DNA of 64,000 bases from Enterococcus sp. MMGLQ5-1 (GTDB lineage: Bacteria; Bacillota; Bacilli; Lactobacillales; Streptococcaceae). The translations under genes were made by a program, and so were the position numbers. The stretch is taken from positions 62,001 through 126,000 of the forward strand of contig NZ_JABJXU010000001.1 of the NCBI RefSeq assembly GCF_013155265.1. Reading direction: 5' to 3'. The notes under the pieces were generated by a model that saw only the letters and a list, made by a program, of their open reading frames with translations, searched no databases and was not told the origin of the DNA. Below are positions 17,830 to 27,118 of the stretch, piece after piece. Every line of letters begins with the position of its first letter. The stretch's first letter is position 1.

Positions 17830-18282
17830 CTATTTTGCGAGCTGTTTTTGCAAATAACGCATATCCTTGAGCTGAATCCCGTTTTCAATAATCGGATGAT
17901 CGTAGTTTTCAAGGAAAAAATTGGGTACGAGATGGGCAAGCTGATAACCACATTTTTGATAAAAAATTAAATTATCACTACCCTCTCCAGTACCAACAAG
18001 GAGTTTTTTAGCTGTTTTTAGATAATATTGTTCAAGATAGTTTAAAATGGCCTTACCATATCCTTGCCCTTGCCAGTCAGGCTTAATTGCCAAATTTTTT
18101 ATTTCATATGTTTCATAATCAATTGATAAAACAACTGCAACGCCAACGAGTTTATCGTCTTGATAAAAGGCAAAAAGTGTACCATCTTTAAGATATTGGT
18201 TGATTAACGAGCTTTGTTCATCACCCAATAGAAGTAATGGCATAAATGCTGCTTTATTTGAGTGGATGATTTTAGCCTTCAT
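17830..18282 (-). CDS. GNAT-family N-acetyltransferase
   Basis: 150 residues. The acetyl-CoA binding segment IKPDWQGQGYGKAILNYLEQY and the preceding IKNLAI strand are clear GNAT features, and the C-terminal FYQKCGYQLAH is the usual last motif. The substrate is unknown. It lies between the HAD phosphatase and adenosine deaminase genes in one transcription unit. Confidence 0.88.
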   Translation of the reverse strand: MKAKIIHSNKAAFMPLLLLGDEQSSLINQYLKDGTLFAFYQDDKLVGVAVVLSIDYETYEIKNLAIKPDWQGQGYGKAILNYLEQYYLKTAKKLLVGTGEGSDNLIFYQKCGYQLAHLVPNFFLENYDHPIIENGIQLKDMRYLQKQLAK

Positions 18283-18297
18283 TTTACTGCTCCTATC

Positions 18298-19104
18298 TTA
18301 GTCTAATATTCTTTTCAAAGTTTTCGCCATTCCGTCTTGGTTATTATCCCAATTTGTTTCAAGATTAGCGATTGCTTTAAGTCTCGGATTTGCATTTTTT
18401 AAAGCAATTCCTAAGCCAGCGTATTCAATCATTTCTAGGTCATTTAATTCATCACCAAAAGCAATGACATCAGTCTGAGCAATTTTAAAATAATCAGCTA
18501 TCAGCTTTAAGCCTGTCGCCTTATTGACATTTTTAGGAATGATTTCCAAAATTTTATTAGGACCGCCCCAAGGGTTGATATTCAGTCGATTTTCAAAATA
18601 GAAATTAAGGTCTTGCGAAAAGCGCTGCTTGTCTAGCACTGAGGTTTGGATTAAGACAGCCTGTGGATTAGTTGTTAATTTTTTAAGCTCTAGCTGAAAA
18701 CGTTCGTCTAACGAATCTCGACCAAAAACAGCTGCATGTGCATTATCTAAATGATTGATAAAAAATTTCTTTCGATATTCAGCGGCTACAAAATCTAATT
18801 GAAAGTCCTTTTGATTGATAACAAGACTGCGAACATCCTTCTTATCAATATCGAAGCTCAAATCCTTGAAGCGATTATCAGTTGGATGATGCGTTAAGGC
18901 ACCATTGAAATTCACCATTGGTGTTTTGAGCATCAGCTGATTATAATATTCGATCGCCATTCGGTATGGTCTACCAGTAGCAATCACAACGATATGACCA
19001 TCTTGAATGGCTTGTTGCACTATTTTTTTTGTATAATCGGTAATTTCACCTGCTTGGTTCAGAGTTGTACCGTCTAAATCAAGGGCAATTAGCTTTCTAT
19101 TCAT
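18298..19104 (-). CDS. Cof-type HAD-IIB phosphatase
   Basis: The ATG at 19104 is chosen because it is preceded by GGAG and the product then begins MNRKLIALDLDGTTL; an upstream in-frame ATG at 19185 would add 27 residues without a ribosome binding site. 268 residues. DLDGTT (motif I), VIATGRPYRMA (motif II), a type IIB cap in the middle, and IAFGDELNDLEMIEYAG (motifs III/IV) are all intact. Such enzymes act on sugar phosphates or flavin phosphates. It is the first gene of the HAD-GNAT-add run. Confidence 0.9.
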   Translation of the reverse strand: MNRKLIALDLDGTTLNQAGEITDYTKKIVQQAIQDGHIVVIATGRPYRMAIEYYNQLMLKTPMVNFNGALTHHPTDNRFKDLSFDIDKKDVRSLVINQKDFQLDFVAAEYRKKFFINHLDNAHAAVFGRDSLDERFQLELKKLTTNPQAVLIQTSVLDKQRFSQDLNFYFENRLNINPWGGPNKILEIIPKNVNKATGLKLIADYFKIAQTDVIAFGDELNDLEMIEYAGLGIALKNANPRLKAIANLETNWDNNQDGMAKTLKRILD

Positions 19105-19288
19105 AATTTCTCCAAAAAACCTATAAATTAGTAAATTCAATTCAGGGACTACTTTATTTATAACAATTTTCATGAGATAATACAAATTGCGTATTATCAG
19201 AATTATAAATAAAAAGCCTTAAATTTTGGCAAAAGATAATTTCTTATTATTTAGAAAGTAAGTGATGAAGGATGAAGAGGGTGAATAG

Positions 19289-19519
19289 ATGAAGTTATTG
19301 ATTGAGCTTTATATCAAAGGCTTAATAACGGTTTCAATCATAGAATTAATCATAATTTTTCTTTATTTACTTATTGTCTTCATCAATGGACACTTAAAAA
19401 GACGAAGCTTTCAAAAGTTAGTGATTGAATTAATTTTGATTTTTTTATCAACTGTCCCAATCTTGTCCTTTGCTTATATAGCAGTGATAATGATGATGAA
19501 AGCAAGTAGTCTGAGTTAG
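19289..19519 (+). CDS. Small membrane protein, two TM segments
   Basis: 76 residues, starting MKLLIELYIKGLITVSIIEL. Hydrophobic segments lie at about 13-33 and 47-70, with the positively charged loop KRRSFQK between them. There is no recognisable family. It lies between the divergent HAD gene and trxB, 100 bp from trxB. The ribosome binding site (GAGGGTGAATAG) is modest. The gene is probable, but a function cannot be assigned. Confidence 0.5.
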   Translation: MKLLIELYIKGLITVSIIELIIIFLYLLIVFINGHLKRRSFQKLVIELILIFLSTVPILSFAYIAVIMMMKASSLS

Positions 19520-19619
19520 ACTGGCGGAAATACGATAAGCAAATTATTTTATGAATTGTTTATTAAGGCGTAGAATTAGCTTACTGGATAATTAAACGAT
19601 TAGAAATGGAGATATAATA

Positions 19620-20534
19620 ATGTATGATGTAGTTGTTATTGGTGCTGGTCCTGCTGGTATGACAGCGGCACTTTATTCGGCACGTAGTGAATTAAAGACG
19701 TTACTCTTGGAAAGAGGTGCGCCTGGTGGTCAAATGAATAATACCGCCGAGGTAGAAAACTATCCTGGCTTTGATAATATTTTAGGGCCTGATTTGGCAT
19801 ACAAAATGTATGAGCCATTAGAAAGATTTGGCGTTGAAAATGCTTATGGCTATGTTACAGAAGTTGTCGATCAAGGTGCGACGAAGTTAATTAAGACAGA
19901 AGATGATACCTTTGAGGCGAAATCAATAATAATCGCAACAGGTGCTTCTCATCGTCATCTTGAAGTGCCAGGAGAAGAGGCGTACGCTGGACGTGGTGTT
20001 AGCTACTGTGCGGTCTGTGATGGCGCTTTTTTTAAGGGAAAAGCGCTGATTGTTGTTGGTGGCGGTGATTCTGCTGTTGAAGAAGCAATCTATTTAACCC
20101 GTTTTGCGTCAAAGGTGACGATTGTGCACCGACGTGACGAATTACGTGCCCAAAAAATCATTCAGGAGCGCGCATTTAAAAATGAAAAGATTGAATTTAT
20201 TTGGGATTCCGTTGTTGAAGCAATTAATGGCGATGATAAATCAGTAACAGGTGTGACAGTAAAAAACATTAAAACTGATCAGGTCTCGGAAGTCGTTGCA
20301 GGAGGCGTCTTTATTTATGTTGGCCTAGATCCAATTACTGAGCCATTCACTCATTTAGGCATCACAGATGCTGCCGGTTGGATTATGACAGACTCTGATA
20401 CAAAGACCAGCATACCAGGTATCTTCGCTTGTGGTGATGTTCGGGCGAAGGATTTACGTCAGATTACGACTGCGGTGGGCGAAGGCGGTACCTCTGGTTT
20501 TCAGGTTTACAAATATTTACAGGAACAAGAATAG
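19620..20534 (+). CDS. trxB: Thioredoxin reductase
   Basis: A 304-residue flavoprotein. FAD site IGAGPAGMTAALYSAR at the N-terminus, redox-active CAVC (Cys130 and Cys133), NADPH site VGGGDSAVEEAIYL followed by the HRRDELRA specificity segment, and the C-terminal FAD motif GIFACGDVRAKDLRQ. It reduces thioredoxin with NADPH in the cytoplasm. A terminator follows at once. Confidence 0.96.
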   Translation: MYDVVVIGAGPAGMTAALYSARSELKTLLLERGAPGGQMNNTAEVENYPGFDNILGPDLAYKMYEPLERFGVENAYGYVTEVVDQGATKLIKTEDDTFEAKSIIIATGASHRHLEVPGEEAYAGRGVSYCAVCDGAFFKGKALIVVGGGDSAVEEAIYLTRFASKVTIVHRRDELRAQKIIQERAFKNEKIEFIWDSVVEAINGDDKSVTGVTVKNIKTDQVSEVVAGGVFIYVGLDPITEPFTHLGITDAAGWIMTDSDTKTSIPGIFACGDVRAKDLRQITTAVGEGGTSGFQVYKYLQEQE

Positions 20535-20536
20535 AT

Positions 20537-20574
20537 AAAAAGGTAGGACTGCCGGCGGGCTGCTCTACCTTTTT
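20537..20574. terminator. Terminator between trxB and exodeoxyribonuclease III
   Basis: AAAAAGGTAG (20537-20546) and CTACCTTTTT (20565-20574) around a GC-rich loop. The A and T runs make it usable from both sides. Confidence 0.85.
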
Positions 20575-20595
20575 AATTATTAATTATCAATTATT

Positions 20596-21360
20596 TTAGC
20601 TGATGTCTAATTCAAGGAGAACAGGGCAGTGATCACTGCCTAAAACATCTGCTAATATTTCAGCTTTTTGGATTTTATCATTCAGCTTGTTATCAATAAG
20701 CCAATAATCAATGCGCCACCCAGCATTATTTGCCCGCGCATTAAATCGATAGCTCCACCAAGAGTACGCCCCTTCTAAGTCAGGATGGCAATAGCGGAAG
20801 GTATCGGTGAAGCCAGCATCAAGCAAAGTACCAAATTTACCACGCTCTTCGGGTGTAAAGCCAGCATTTTTTTGATTGGTTTTCCAATTTTTTAAGTCAA
20901 TATTTTGGTGGGCAACGTTTAGATCACCACAAAGCACAACATGCTTTTGTTTTTTTAAATTGATTAAATAATCCTTAAAGGCATCCTCCCAGGCCATCCG
21001 ATAATCGAGCCGAGTCAGCTCACGTTGTGCATTTGGTGTATAAACGTTAACAAGATAAAAATCAGGATATTCTAAAGTGATTACGCGACCTTCATTATCG
21101 AAATCAACTAGATTGATACCATAACTAACACTTAAGGGCTCGGATTTAGTGAAAATTGCTGTTCCAGAATAGCCCTTTTTTTGTGCATAATTCCAGTATT
21201 CAAAATAATCTGCCAAGTCAAGCGGTGATTGTCCAGCTTGAAGCTTTGTTTCTTGAATACAGAAAAAATCAGGATTTAAAGTGTTAACGATTTCACTAAA
21301 GCTTGGGCTCTTTTTTTCGACTGCCCTTAGTCCGTTGACATTCCAGCTAATAAATTTCAT
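20596..21360 (-). CDS. exoA: Exodeoxyribonuclease III (AP endonuclease)
   Basis: 254 residues of the exonuclease-endonuclease-phosphatase fold: FISWNVNGLRA, FFCIQETKLQ (metal-binding Glu), LVNVYTPNA, LCGDLNVAH, and GSDHCPVLLEL with the catalytic Asp-His pair. It cuts at abasic sites and trims 3' ends in base excision repair. Divergent from pepP, with palindromic repeats between them (21404-21434). Confidence 0.94.
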   Translation of the reverse strand: MKFISWNVNGLRAVEKKSPSFSEIVNTLNPDFFCIQETKLQAGQSPLDLADYFEYWNYAQKKGYSGTAIFTKSEPLSVSYGINLVDFDNEGRVITLEYPDFYLVNVYTPNAQRELTRLDYRMAWEDAFKDYLINLKKQKHVVLCGDLNVAHQNIDLKNWKTNQKNAGFTPEERGKFGTLLDAGFTDTFRYCHPDLEGAYSWWSYRFNARANNAGWRIDYWLIDNKLNDKIQKAEILADVLGSDHCPVLLELDIS

Positions 21361-21403
21361 TGATATTCTCCATTGTTAATATAATTTTATGATTACTTAG
21401 AAC

Positions 21404-21434
21404 AGTTTAAGTGTTAAACTAATGATAGTTTAAC
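21404..21434. promoter_or_regulatory. Interleaved palindromes between exoA and pepP
   Basis: AGTTTAA (21404-21410), GTG, TTAAACT (21414-21420), AATGAT, AGTTTAAC (21427-21434). Three alternating copies of one half-site form two overlapping inverted repeats; the second, GTTAAACT-N6-AGTTTAAC, is perfect. A regulator binding both promoters would fit. The protein is unknown. Confidence 0.45.
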
Positions 21435-21460
21435 AATCTTTTCTTAAAAAGGGGGTAAAT

Positions 21461-22525
21461 ATGCAAACATTAATTGAAAAAATGCGTCAAAAAATGAAGA
21501 ATAGTGGATTAGATGCCATTTTGATTCAGAATTTAAAAAATGTTTTTTATTTAACAGGCTTTACTGGCACAAATGGGACGGTTTTATTGACGCCAGATGA
21601 TAATATTTTTATTACGGATTCTAGGTATACTGAACAAGCGACTAAACAAATCAAGGGTTATACAATTTCAGAGAATCGTAATATTTACGAAGTAATTGAA
21701 ATGTTTTTAGGTACAGCTATTGAATTTACAATTGGCTTTGAGGATACAATTAGCTATCGAGATTATTTACGCTTGGAGGAGCTACCGTTAAATTTAACGC
21801 CCTTGGAGCAAAGTAACTTTGTAGAAGAATTACGTGAAATTAAAACACCTGGGGAAATTGAAATCATACGGCAAGCCTGTGCGATTAGTGATCACGCCTT
21901 TTCTAAGCTTTTAGATTTTATTCAAATTGGCAAGACAGAATTAGAACTCGCTAATTTTTTAGACTTTGAGATGCGTAAGCTTGGGGCTTCAGGTCTTTCA
22001 TTTGATACCATTGTTGCGAGTGGTGTTCGTTCGGCAATGCCGCATGGTGTCGCTAGCCAAAAGAAAATTGAAACAGGTGATGTCATTACCTTTGATTTTG
22101 GCTGTTATTATGAAAATTATGTGAGTGATATGACACGAACAATCGTCATCAATCAAGCCTCAGACGAGGTAAAAGCCGTTTATCAGACTGTATTGTCCGC
22201 TAATCAGGCTGTTTTAAAGCAAGCGAAAGCAGGGATTAGCTATGGCAATTATGACCGTTTTGCACGTTCAATAATTGAAGAGGCTGGTTATGGGGATTAC
22301 TTTACGCACAGTATCGGTCATGGCATTGGTATTGATATACACGAAGAGCCTTTTTTCGCTAATCGAGAATTGAAGCTGATTGAAAACCAAGTAATCACTG
22401 ATGAACCTGGCATTTATCTACCAAATCAATTTGGTGTCCGGATTGAAGATGATTTAGTGGTGACTCAAACGGGTGTTTCTATTTTAACGCACGCACCTAA
22501 AGAATTGATTGTCTTGAAAAAATAA
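21461..22525 (+). CDS. pepP: Xaa-Pro aminopeptidase/dipeptidase (M24B)
   Basis: 354 residues. An N-terminal creatinase-like domain (1-120) and a C-terminal pita-bread domain with the five metal ligands: Asp in DFGCYY, Asp in VSDMTRT, His in HSIGHGIGIDIHE, Glu in ITDEPGIY and Glu in GVRIEDD. It removes residues next to proline from peptides. It stands upstream of efp, the order known in streptococci; the symbol is by position and size, and pepQ is the alternative. Confidence 0.88.
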   Translation: MQTLIEKMRQKMKNSGLDAILIQNLKNVFYLTGFTGTNGTVLLTPDDNIFITDSRYTEQATKQIKGYTISENRNIYEVIEMFLGTAIEFTIGFEDTISYRDYLRLEELPLNLTPLEQSNFVEELREIKTPGEIEIIRQACAISDHAFSKLLDFIQIGKTELELANFLDFEMRKLGASGLSFDTIVASGVRSAMPHGVASQKKIETGDVITFDFGCYYENYVSDMTRTIVINQASDEVKAVYQTVLSANQAVLKQAKAGISYGNYDRFARSIIEEAGYGDYFTHSIGHGIGIDIHEEPFFANRELKLIENQVITDEPGIYLPNQFGVRIEDDLVVTQTGVSILTHAPKELIVLKK

Positions 22526-22658
22526 GTTTTGCACGTGATTATAGTCAGAAAAAATAGCGATTTCCGTGCTTTCATGGTAAAATGTTAGAGAAACAATTTT
22601 GTCATTTTTGTGTTTGAATATAGGGCAAAATAAAAATTAGTGGAGGAATTTTAAGTTA

Positions 22659-23216
22659 ATGATTAATATTAATGATTTGAAAATTGGTATGACAATTGAA
22701 GTTGATGGCGGGTTATGGAAAGTATTAGATTTTCAGCATCATAAGCCAGGCAAGGGCAATACTATTGTTCGGACTAAGCTAAAAAATATGCGTACCGGCG
22801 CGGTTCAGGAAAAACGTTTTAATGCAGGAATTAAGGTTCAAAAAGCAATGGTTGATACCAAAAAAATGCAATATTTATATGCTGATGGTGAAAATCATGT
22901 TTTCATGGACTTAGATAATTACGAACAGATTGAAATTCCATCAGTTCAAATTAAAGATGAGCTTCAATATTTATTAGAAAATATGGAAGTTTCAGTTGTG
23001 ATGTTTGAATCAGAAATTTTAGGTGTTAACTTACCAACAACTGTGGAGCTAGTTGTTGCAGAAACTGAACCAAATATCAAGGGAGACACCTCCTCTGGTG
23101 GCTCAAAACCAGCAATTATGGAAACGGGCTTAACGGTACAGGTACCATTTTTTGTCAATGCTGGTGATAAATTAATCATTAATACTCAAGATGGTTCATA
23201 TTCTTCAAGAGCATAG
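22659..23216 (+). CDS. efp: Elongation factor P
   Basis: A 185-residue three-domain protein that rescues ribosomes stalled on polyproline. The loop that is modified in many species reads HHKPGKGN, with Lys32 as the tip residue. The C-terminal signature [20 protein letters not shown] is intact. GGAGG stands before the ATG. Confidence 0.96.
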   Translation: MININDLKIGMTIEVDGGLWKVLDFQHHKPGKGNTIVRTKLKNMRTGAVQEKRFNAGIKVQKAMVDTKKMQYLYADGENHVFMDLDNYEQIEIPSVQIKDELQYLLENMEVSVVMFESEILGVNLPTTVELVVAETEPNIKGDTSSGGSKPAIMETGLTVQVPFFVNAGDKLIINTQDGSYSSRA

Positions 23217-23452
23217 AGAAAAAAATTGGAAACATCTGACATTGGTGGTCAGTAATTGAGCTAAAATATGCTTAGTGAGGTGCTATATTTAATAGCTTAT
23301 TAGCCCGATCTCAAGCTAATATTTTTCTTCAGAAATGCAACTAAGTAATTAAAAAATTGCCCGTTTTGTATATTTTGAAAAAAATATTTCCTGCTCGTTC
23401 ACAATTGTTAGAAAGATTTGTTTCGGCTTTTTAGAGATAGAAAGGAAATCAA

Positions 23453-23869
23453 ATGAGCGAAGAAAAAATTATAGAAACGCAGGAATTAGGAGAGGTAGTT
23501 ATTGCTCCTGAGGTTATTGAAATCATTATTGGAATTGCAACCTCAAAAATTAAAGGCGTTTATGCGATGCAGGGTAATCTTGCTTCTAATATTGCTGAAA
23601 AATTAGGTCGTTCTTCACACAGTAAGGGTGTTTATTTAAAAAATAATGACGATGGCTCTGTCAATGCGGATTTATATGTTTATTTAGATTATGGGGTTTC
23701 AGTGCCAAAGGTGGCAATGGCAATTCAAGATAAGGTTAAACACCAAGTATATGATATGACGGGCTTAAATCTTAAAGAGGTCAATATTCACATCGTTTCG
23801 GTGATTCCTGAAAAATTTACTCAGGCAGATTTATCTGAATTATTTGATGAGGATGAGTTGAATGGCTAA
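23453..23869 (+). CDS. Asp23/Gls24-family envelope stress protein
   Basis: 138 residues of the Asp23 (DUF322) fold: GEVVIAPEVIEIIIGIATSKIKGVYAM at the N-terminus and VNIHIVSVIPE near the end. Members associate with the membrane and take part in envelope homeostasis. Placed between efp and nusB as in streptococci, overlapping nusB by 8 nt. Confidence 0.93.
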   Translation: MSEEKIIETQELGEVVIAPEVIEIIIGIATSKIKGVYAMQGNLASNIAEKLGRSSHSKGVYLKNNDDGSVNADLYVYLDYGVSVPKVAMAIQDKVKHQVYDMTGLNLKEVNIHIVSVIPEKFTQADLSELFDEDELNG

Positions 23870-24284
23870 ATTATCACGTCATGAAATTCGGATTAAAGCG
23901 ATGCAAGTCTTATTTATGCAAGATTTCGATGAGGGTTTATCTAAGGAGCAGGCTATTTCAGATGTTTTTGATTTAGATGAGAACTTAGTTGCTGAAAATA
24001 CTTTAACACCGGCTTACTTAGATCAGTTGGTCTCAGGTGTGATTGCGCATCAAGCGGAAATTGAAGCAGAGATTGGCAAGTATTTAAAGGCAGGCTGGAC
24101 AATTGGTCGATTGACTAAAGTTGATCGAATCGTTTTAAGTATTGCTGTTTTTGAAATTAAGTATACAGAGGAGACACCAGCAAAGGTTGCAATTAATGAA
24201 GCGATTGAGCTGGCAAAGGACTTCGGAGAAGCACAATCGGCCAATTTTATTAATGGTGTTCTGAAACAGGTTATTAATGAATAA
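23862..24284 (+). CDS. nusB: Transcription antitermination factor NusB
   Basis: 140 residues, an all-helical NusB fold: SRHEIRIKAMQVLFMQDF at the start, TKVDRIVLSIAVFEIKY and the C-terminal KVAINEAIELAKDFG...NFINGVLKQ. It works with NusE (S10) in antitermination on rRNA operons. Translationally coupled to the preceding gene by an 8-nt overlap. A terminator follows. Confidence 0.95.
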   Translation: MAKLSRHEIRIKAMQVLFMQDFDEGLSKEQAISDVFDLDENLVAENTLTPAYLDQLVSGVIAHQAEIEAEIGKYLKAGWTIGRLTKVDRIVLSIAVFEIKYTEETPAKVAINEAIELAKDFGEAQSANFINGVLKQVINE

Positions 24285-24307
24285 TAATCGTTATAAAAAT
24301 AATTCAT

Positions 24308-24342
24308 GAAAACCACAGCAGACTTTACTGTGGTTTTCTTTT
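24308..24342 (+). terminator. Terminator after nusB
   Basis: GAAAACCACAG (24308-24318), 9-nt loop, CTGTGGTTTTC (24328-24338), T-rich end. Confidence 0.85.
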
Positions 24343-24370
24343 ATAAAAAAGATGAATGTGAGGAGAAAAA

Positions 24371-25219
24371 GTGATTATTGATGGCAAAGCATTAGCAGAT
24401 CAAAAAGCAATCGAATTGAAGGCGAAGGTTTCAGAGTTAAAGGCGATAGGGATCACCCCCGGTTTAGTTGTTATTTTAGTGGGCGAAGATTCAGCAAGTC
24501 AAGTTTATGTACGAAATAAAGAACGACGTGCAAATGATGCAGGCTTTTTATCAACAGTTGTTCGTTTGCCAGAGACAACCACACAAGCAGAGCTATTAGC
24601 CATTATTGAGCAGTATAATCACGATACTCGCTATCATGGTATTTTGGTTCAGCTCCCAGTACCCAAGCAGATTGATGCCGATAAGGTTTTACTTGCAATT
24701 AAACCAGAAAAGGATGTAGATGGTTTTCATCCAATGAACGTTGGTCTGTTAAATGTTGGCAATCCGTTAATGATTCCTTCAACTCCAGCTGGTATTATGG
24801 AAATGCTTAAAGCATATCAAGTCGATTTAAGTGGTAAAAATGCTGTTGTAATCGGTAGGTCTAATATTGTTGGCAAGCCGATTGCTCAGCTGCTACTGGC
24901 TGCCAACGCTACTGTGACCTTAGCACATTCACGTACCAAAAATTTAGCAGAGATTGCCAGACAGGCTGATATTTTAGTTGTTGCGATTGGACAGGGACAT
25001 TTTGTAACGAAAGAATTTGTTAAAGAAGGTGCAGTTGTCATTGATGTTGGTATGAACCGTGATGAGAATGGTAAATTAATCGGTGATGTCAAGTTTGATG
25101 AGATTGAACCGATTGCTAGTCTAATAACCCCCGTTCCTGGTGGAGTCGGTCCAATGACGATTACAATGCTAATGGAACAAACCTTTGACGCCGCAAAAAA
25201 AGCTGAGATGGCTGATTAG
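24371..25219 (+). CDS. folD: Bifunctional methylenetetrahydrofolate dehydrogenase/cyclohydrolase
   Basis: 282 residues, GTG start preceded by [20 protein letters not shown] holds the active-site Lys region, [12 protein letters not shown] and [14 protein letters not shown] are family motifs, [18 protein letters not shown] is the NADP site, and [14 protein letters not shown] the C-terminal signature. It interconverts 5,10-methylene- and 10-formyl-tetrahydrofolate. It begins a run of core genes reaching to recN. Confidence 0.95.
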   Translation: MIIDGKALADQKAIELKAKVSELKAIGITPGLVVILVGEDSASQVYVRNKERRANDAGFLSTVVRLPETTTQAELLAIIEQYNHDTRYHGILVQLPVPKQIDADKVLLAIKPEKDVDGFHPMNVGLLNVGNPLMIPSTPAGIMEMLKAYQVDLSGKNAVVIGRSNIVGKPIAQLLLAANATVTLAHSRTKNLAEIARQADILVVAIGQGHFVTKEFVKEGAVVIDVGMNRDENGKLIGDVKFDEIEPIASLITPVPGGVGPMTITMLMEQTFDAAKKAEMAD

Positions 25220-25546
25220 GCATACTAGAACGGTAAATCAGGATTTTTGAGATAAAGGAAACTTTCGGCTTTAGTCGTTAGTTGACTTATCGAAAAAAAT
25301 ATTGGTTTCGGGAGAGTATTGCCTAGCCATTGAAGCTAGAATATGTCAAAAGTGAAGTTTCATTAGCGTGGGTCCCATCAAATATTGATATTTGATGGGA
25401 AAAGGAGAGACTACGAAGCGATAATTAAAGTGAAGCTTTATTGGCATGGACTTTGTTTGTGCATTTTCAGAAGTATAGATAAAAATTGGATATATTAATA
25501 TACTTAATTATCAATTAAATTCATTATTATATAGAAAGGAACTTAG
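25220..25546. repeat. Intergenic region with a perfect palindrome and a degenerate duplicated unit
   Basis: No gene. CCCATCAAATAT (25374-25385) and its exact complement (25388-25399) are separated by 2 bp. Around it, AAAGTGAAGTTTCATTAGCGTGG and AAAGTGAAGCTTTATTGGCATGG (starting near 25348 and 25429) are 23-base direct repeats with five differences. CATTGAAGCTAGA near 25329-25341 is the reverse complement of the linker motif of the hairpin array at 31751-31960. Confidence 0.45.
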
Positions 25547-26890
25547 ATGGAATATTTATCAGTCACGACCTTGACTAAATATTTAAAGGCCAAATTTGAT
25601 CGTGATCCATACTTAGAGACTGTCTATTTAACTGGTGAAATTAGCAATTTTCGGAAACGGCCAACTCATCAATATTTCTCCTTAAAGGATGATGGGGCGG
25701 TAATTAATGCCACAATGTTTGCAGGTAAGTTTAGACAGCTAAAATTTCAACCTGAGAATGGTATGAAGGTTTTAGTTGTTGGTCGTTTGACTTTATATGA
25801 AAAAAGTGGTCAATATCAAATTGTTTTAGAGGAGATGATTCCTGATGGTGTTGGCGCTTTATTCCTACAGTTTAATCAGCTCAAGGCGCAGCTTAGTAAA
25901 GCGGGATTATTTCAAGAACAGTTTAAACAGGCGATTCCTGCATTTCCTAAGGTGATTGGTGTGATTACATCACCAAGCGGTGCAGTCATTCGAGATATTA
26001 TTACCACCGTCGAGCGACGTTTTCCATTAGCAAAAATTTTATTATTTCCAACAAAAGTCCAAGGCGTAGGCGCAAAGGAAGAAATCGTTAAAAATATTCA
26101 GCGAGCAAATCAGATGTCAGAGATTGATGTTTTGATTGTTGGTCGTGGTGGTGGTTCGATTGAGGACTTGTGGGCATTTAATGAAGAATCGGTGGTTCGA
26201 GCTATTTTTGAATCAAAATTACCGATTATTTCTTCAGTAGGGCATGAAACGGATACTACTCTAGCGGATTTTGTGAGTGACCGCCGTGCTGCAACACCAA
26301 CAGCAGCAGCAGAGATTGCGACACCAAATATGATTGAATTAATCAATTTACTTCAGCGACAGGATCAGCGCTTAACGAAGGTGCTTCAAAATCAAATTAG
26401 TCAGTATCGATTAAGGGCTAATCAGCTGGCACAATCAGTTATTTTTAGACAACCGATGCGTCTGTATGATGGACATTTGCAAAAGGTTGATTATCTGAGT
26501 GAAAAATTGACAAGTGCCTTAAAGGAAAGACTGAACCAGCAATATCAAATGACTGAACGAATCCTTAATCGCTTAGCACACCAATCACCTGATCGAGCAA
26601 TTAAACAATATCTGCAGACGCTAGCGATGCTTGAAAGGCAGCTAAATCAAGCAATGCGCGAATTAATTAGGCAAAAGCAAAATAAAGCAGCTAATGCGAT
26701 TCAAGCGCTTGATCTATTATCACCATTAAAGGTGATGTTAAGAGGCTTTTCGATTACAGAAAATGAGACAGGTCAAGTGATTCGAAAGGCTGATGCTATT
26801 AACATAGGCGATCAAATGCTGACGAGGCTACCTGATGGCAAGCTGATTTCAATCGTTCAGGCTATTGAGAAGTCAAAGGAGGGAGAATAA
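25547..26890 (+). CDS. xseA: Exodeoxyribonuclease VII large subunit
   Basis: 447 residues: an N-terminal OB fold (1-100), then the catalytic region with [26 protein letters not shown] and [28 protein letters not shown], then a long coiled coil. With XseB it degrades single-stranded DNA from both ends in the cytoplasm. xseB begins one base after its stop. Confidence 0.95.
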   Translation: MEYLSVTTLTKYLKAKFDRDPYLETVYLTGEISNFRKRPTHQYFSLKDDGAVINATMFAGKFRQLKFQPENGMKVLVVGRLTLYEKSGQYQIVLEEMIPDGVGALFLQFNQLKAQLSKAGLFQEQFKQAIPAFPKVIGVITSPSGAVIRDIITTVERRFPLAKILLFPTKVQGVGAKEEIVKNIQRANQMSEIDVLIVGRGGGSIEDLWAFNEESVVRAIFESKLPIISSVGHETDTTLADFVSDRRAATPTAAAEIATPNMIELINLLQRQDQRLTKVLQNQISQYRLRANQLAQSVIFRQPMRLYDGHLQKVDYLSEKLTSALKERLNQQYQMTERILNRLAHQSPDRAIKQYLQTLAMLERQLNQAMRELIRQKQNKAANAIQALDLLSPLKVMLRGFSITENETGQVIRKADAINIGDQMLTRLPDGKLISIVQAIEKSKEGE

Positions 26891-27118
26891 ATGGCAGAGG
26901 AAAAAACATTTGAACAATCATTAGAAGAATTAGAAGCAATTGTGAATCATTTAGAAAATGGCGATGTACCCTTAGAGGCTGCTTTAGCAGAGTATCAAAA
27001 AGGAATGGCTATTAGCAAAAAGCTTCAAGTGACTTTGAAAAATGCCGAAAAAACCTTAGCTAAAATAGTGACAGATACTGGCGATATTGTTGATTTTGAA
27101 GGGATTTCAAATGAATAA
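26891..27118 (+). CDS. xseB: Exodeoxyribonuclease VII small subunit
   Basis: 75 residues, helical hairpin: FEQSLEELEAIVNHLENGDVPLEAALAEYQKGM is the family signature. It binds the coiled coil of XseA. It overlaps ispA by 8 nt. Confidence 0.95.
   Translation: MAEEKTFEQSLEELEAIVNHLENGDVPLEAALAEYQKGMAISKKLQVTLKNAEKTLAKIVTDTGDIVDFEGISNE

Noticed and set aside
23217-23452. Possible member of the repeat family after efp
   Set aside because: It shares AGCTA-A-AATATG and a few neighbouring bases with 25330-25350, but pairing is weak and the match is too short to separate from chance in AT-rich DNA.
25290-25460. Riboswitch or T-box before xseA
   Set aside because: Some GGGAGAG and GAAG elements look suggestive, but the conserved T-box sequence (GGTGGNACCGCG type) and known riboswitch cores are absent, and xseA is not a usual target.
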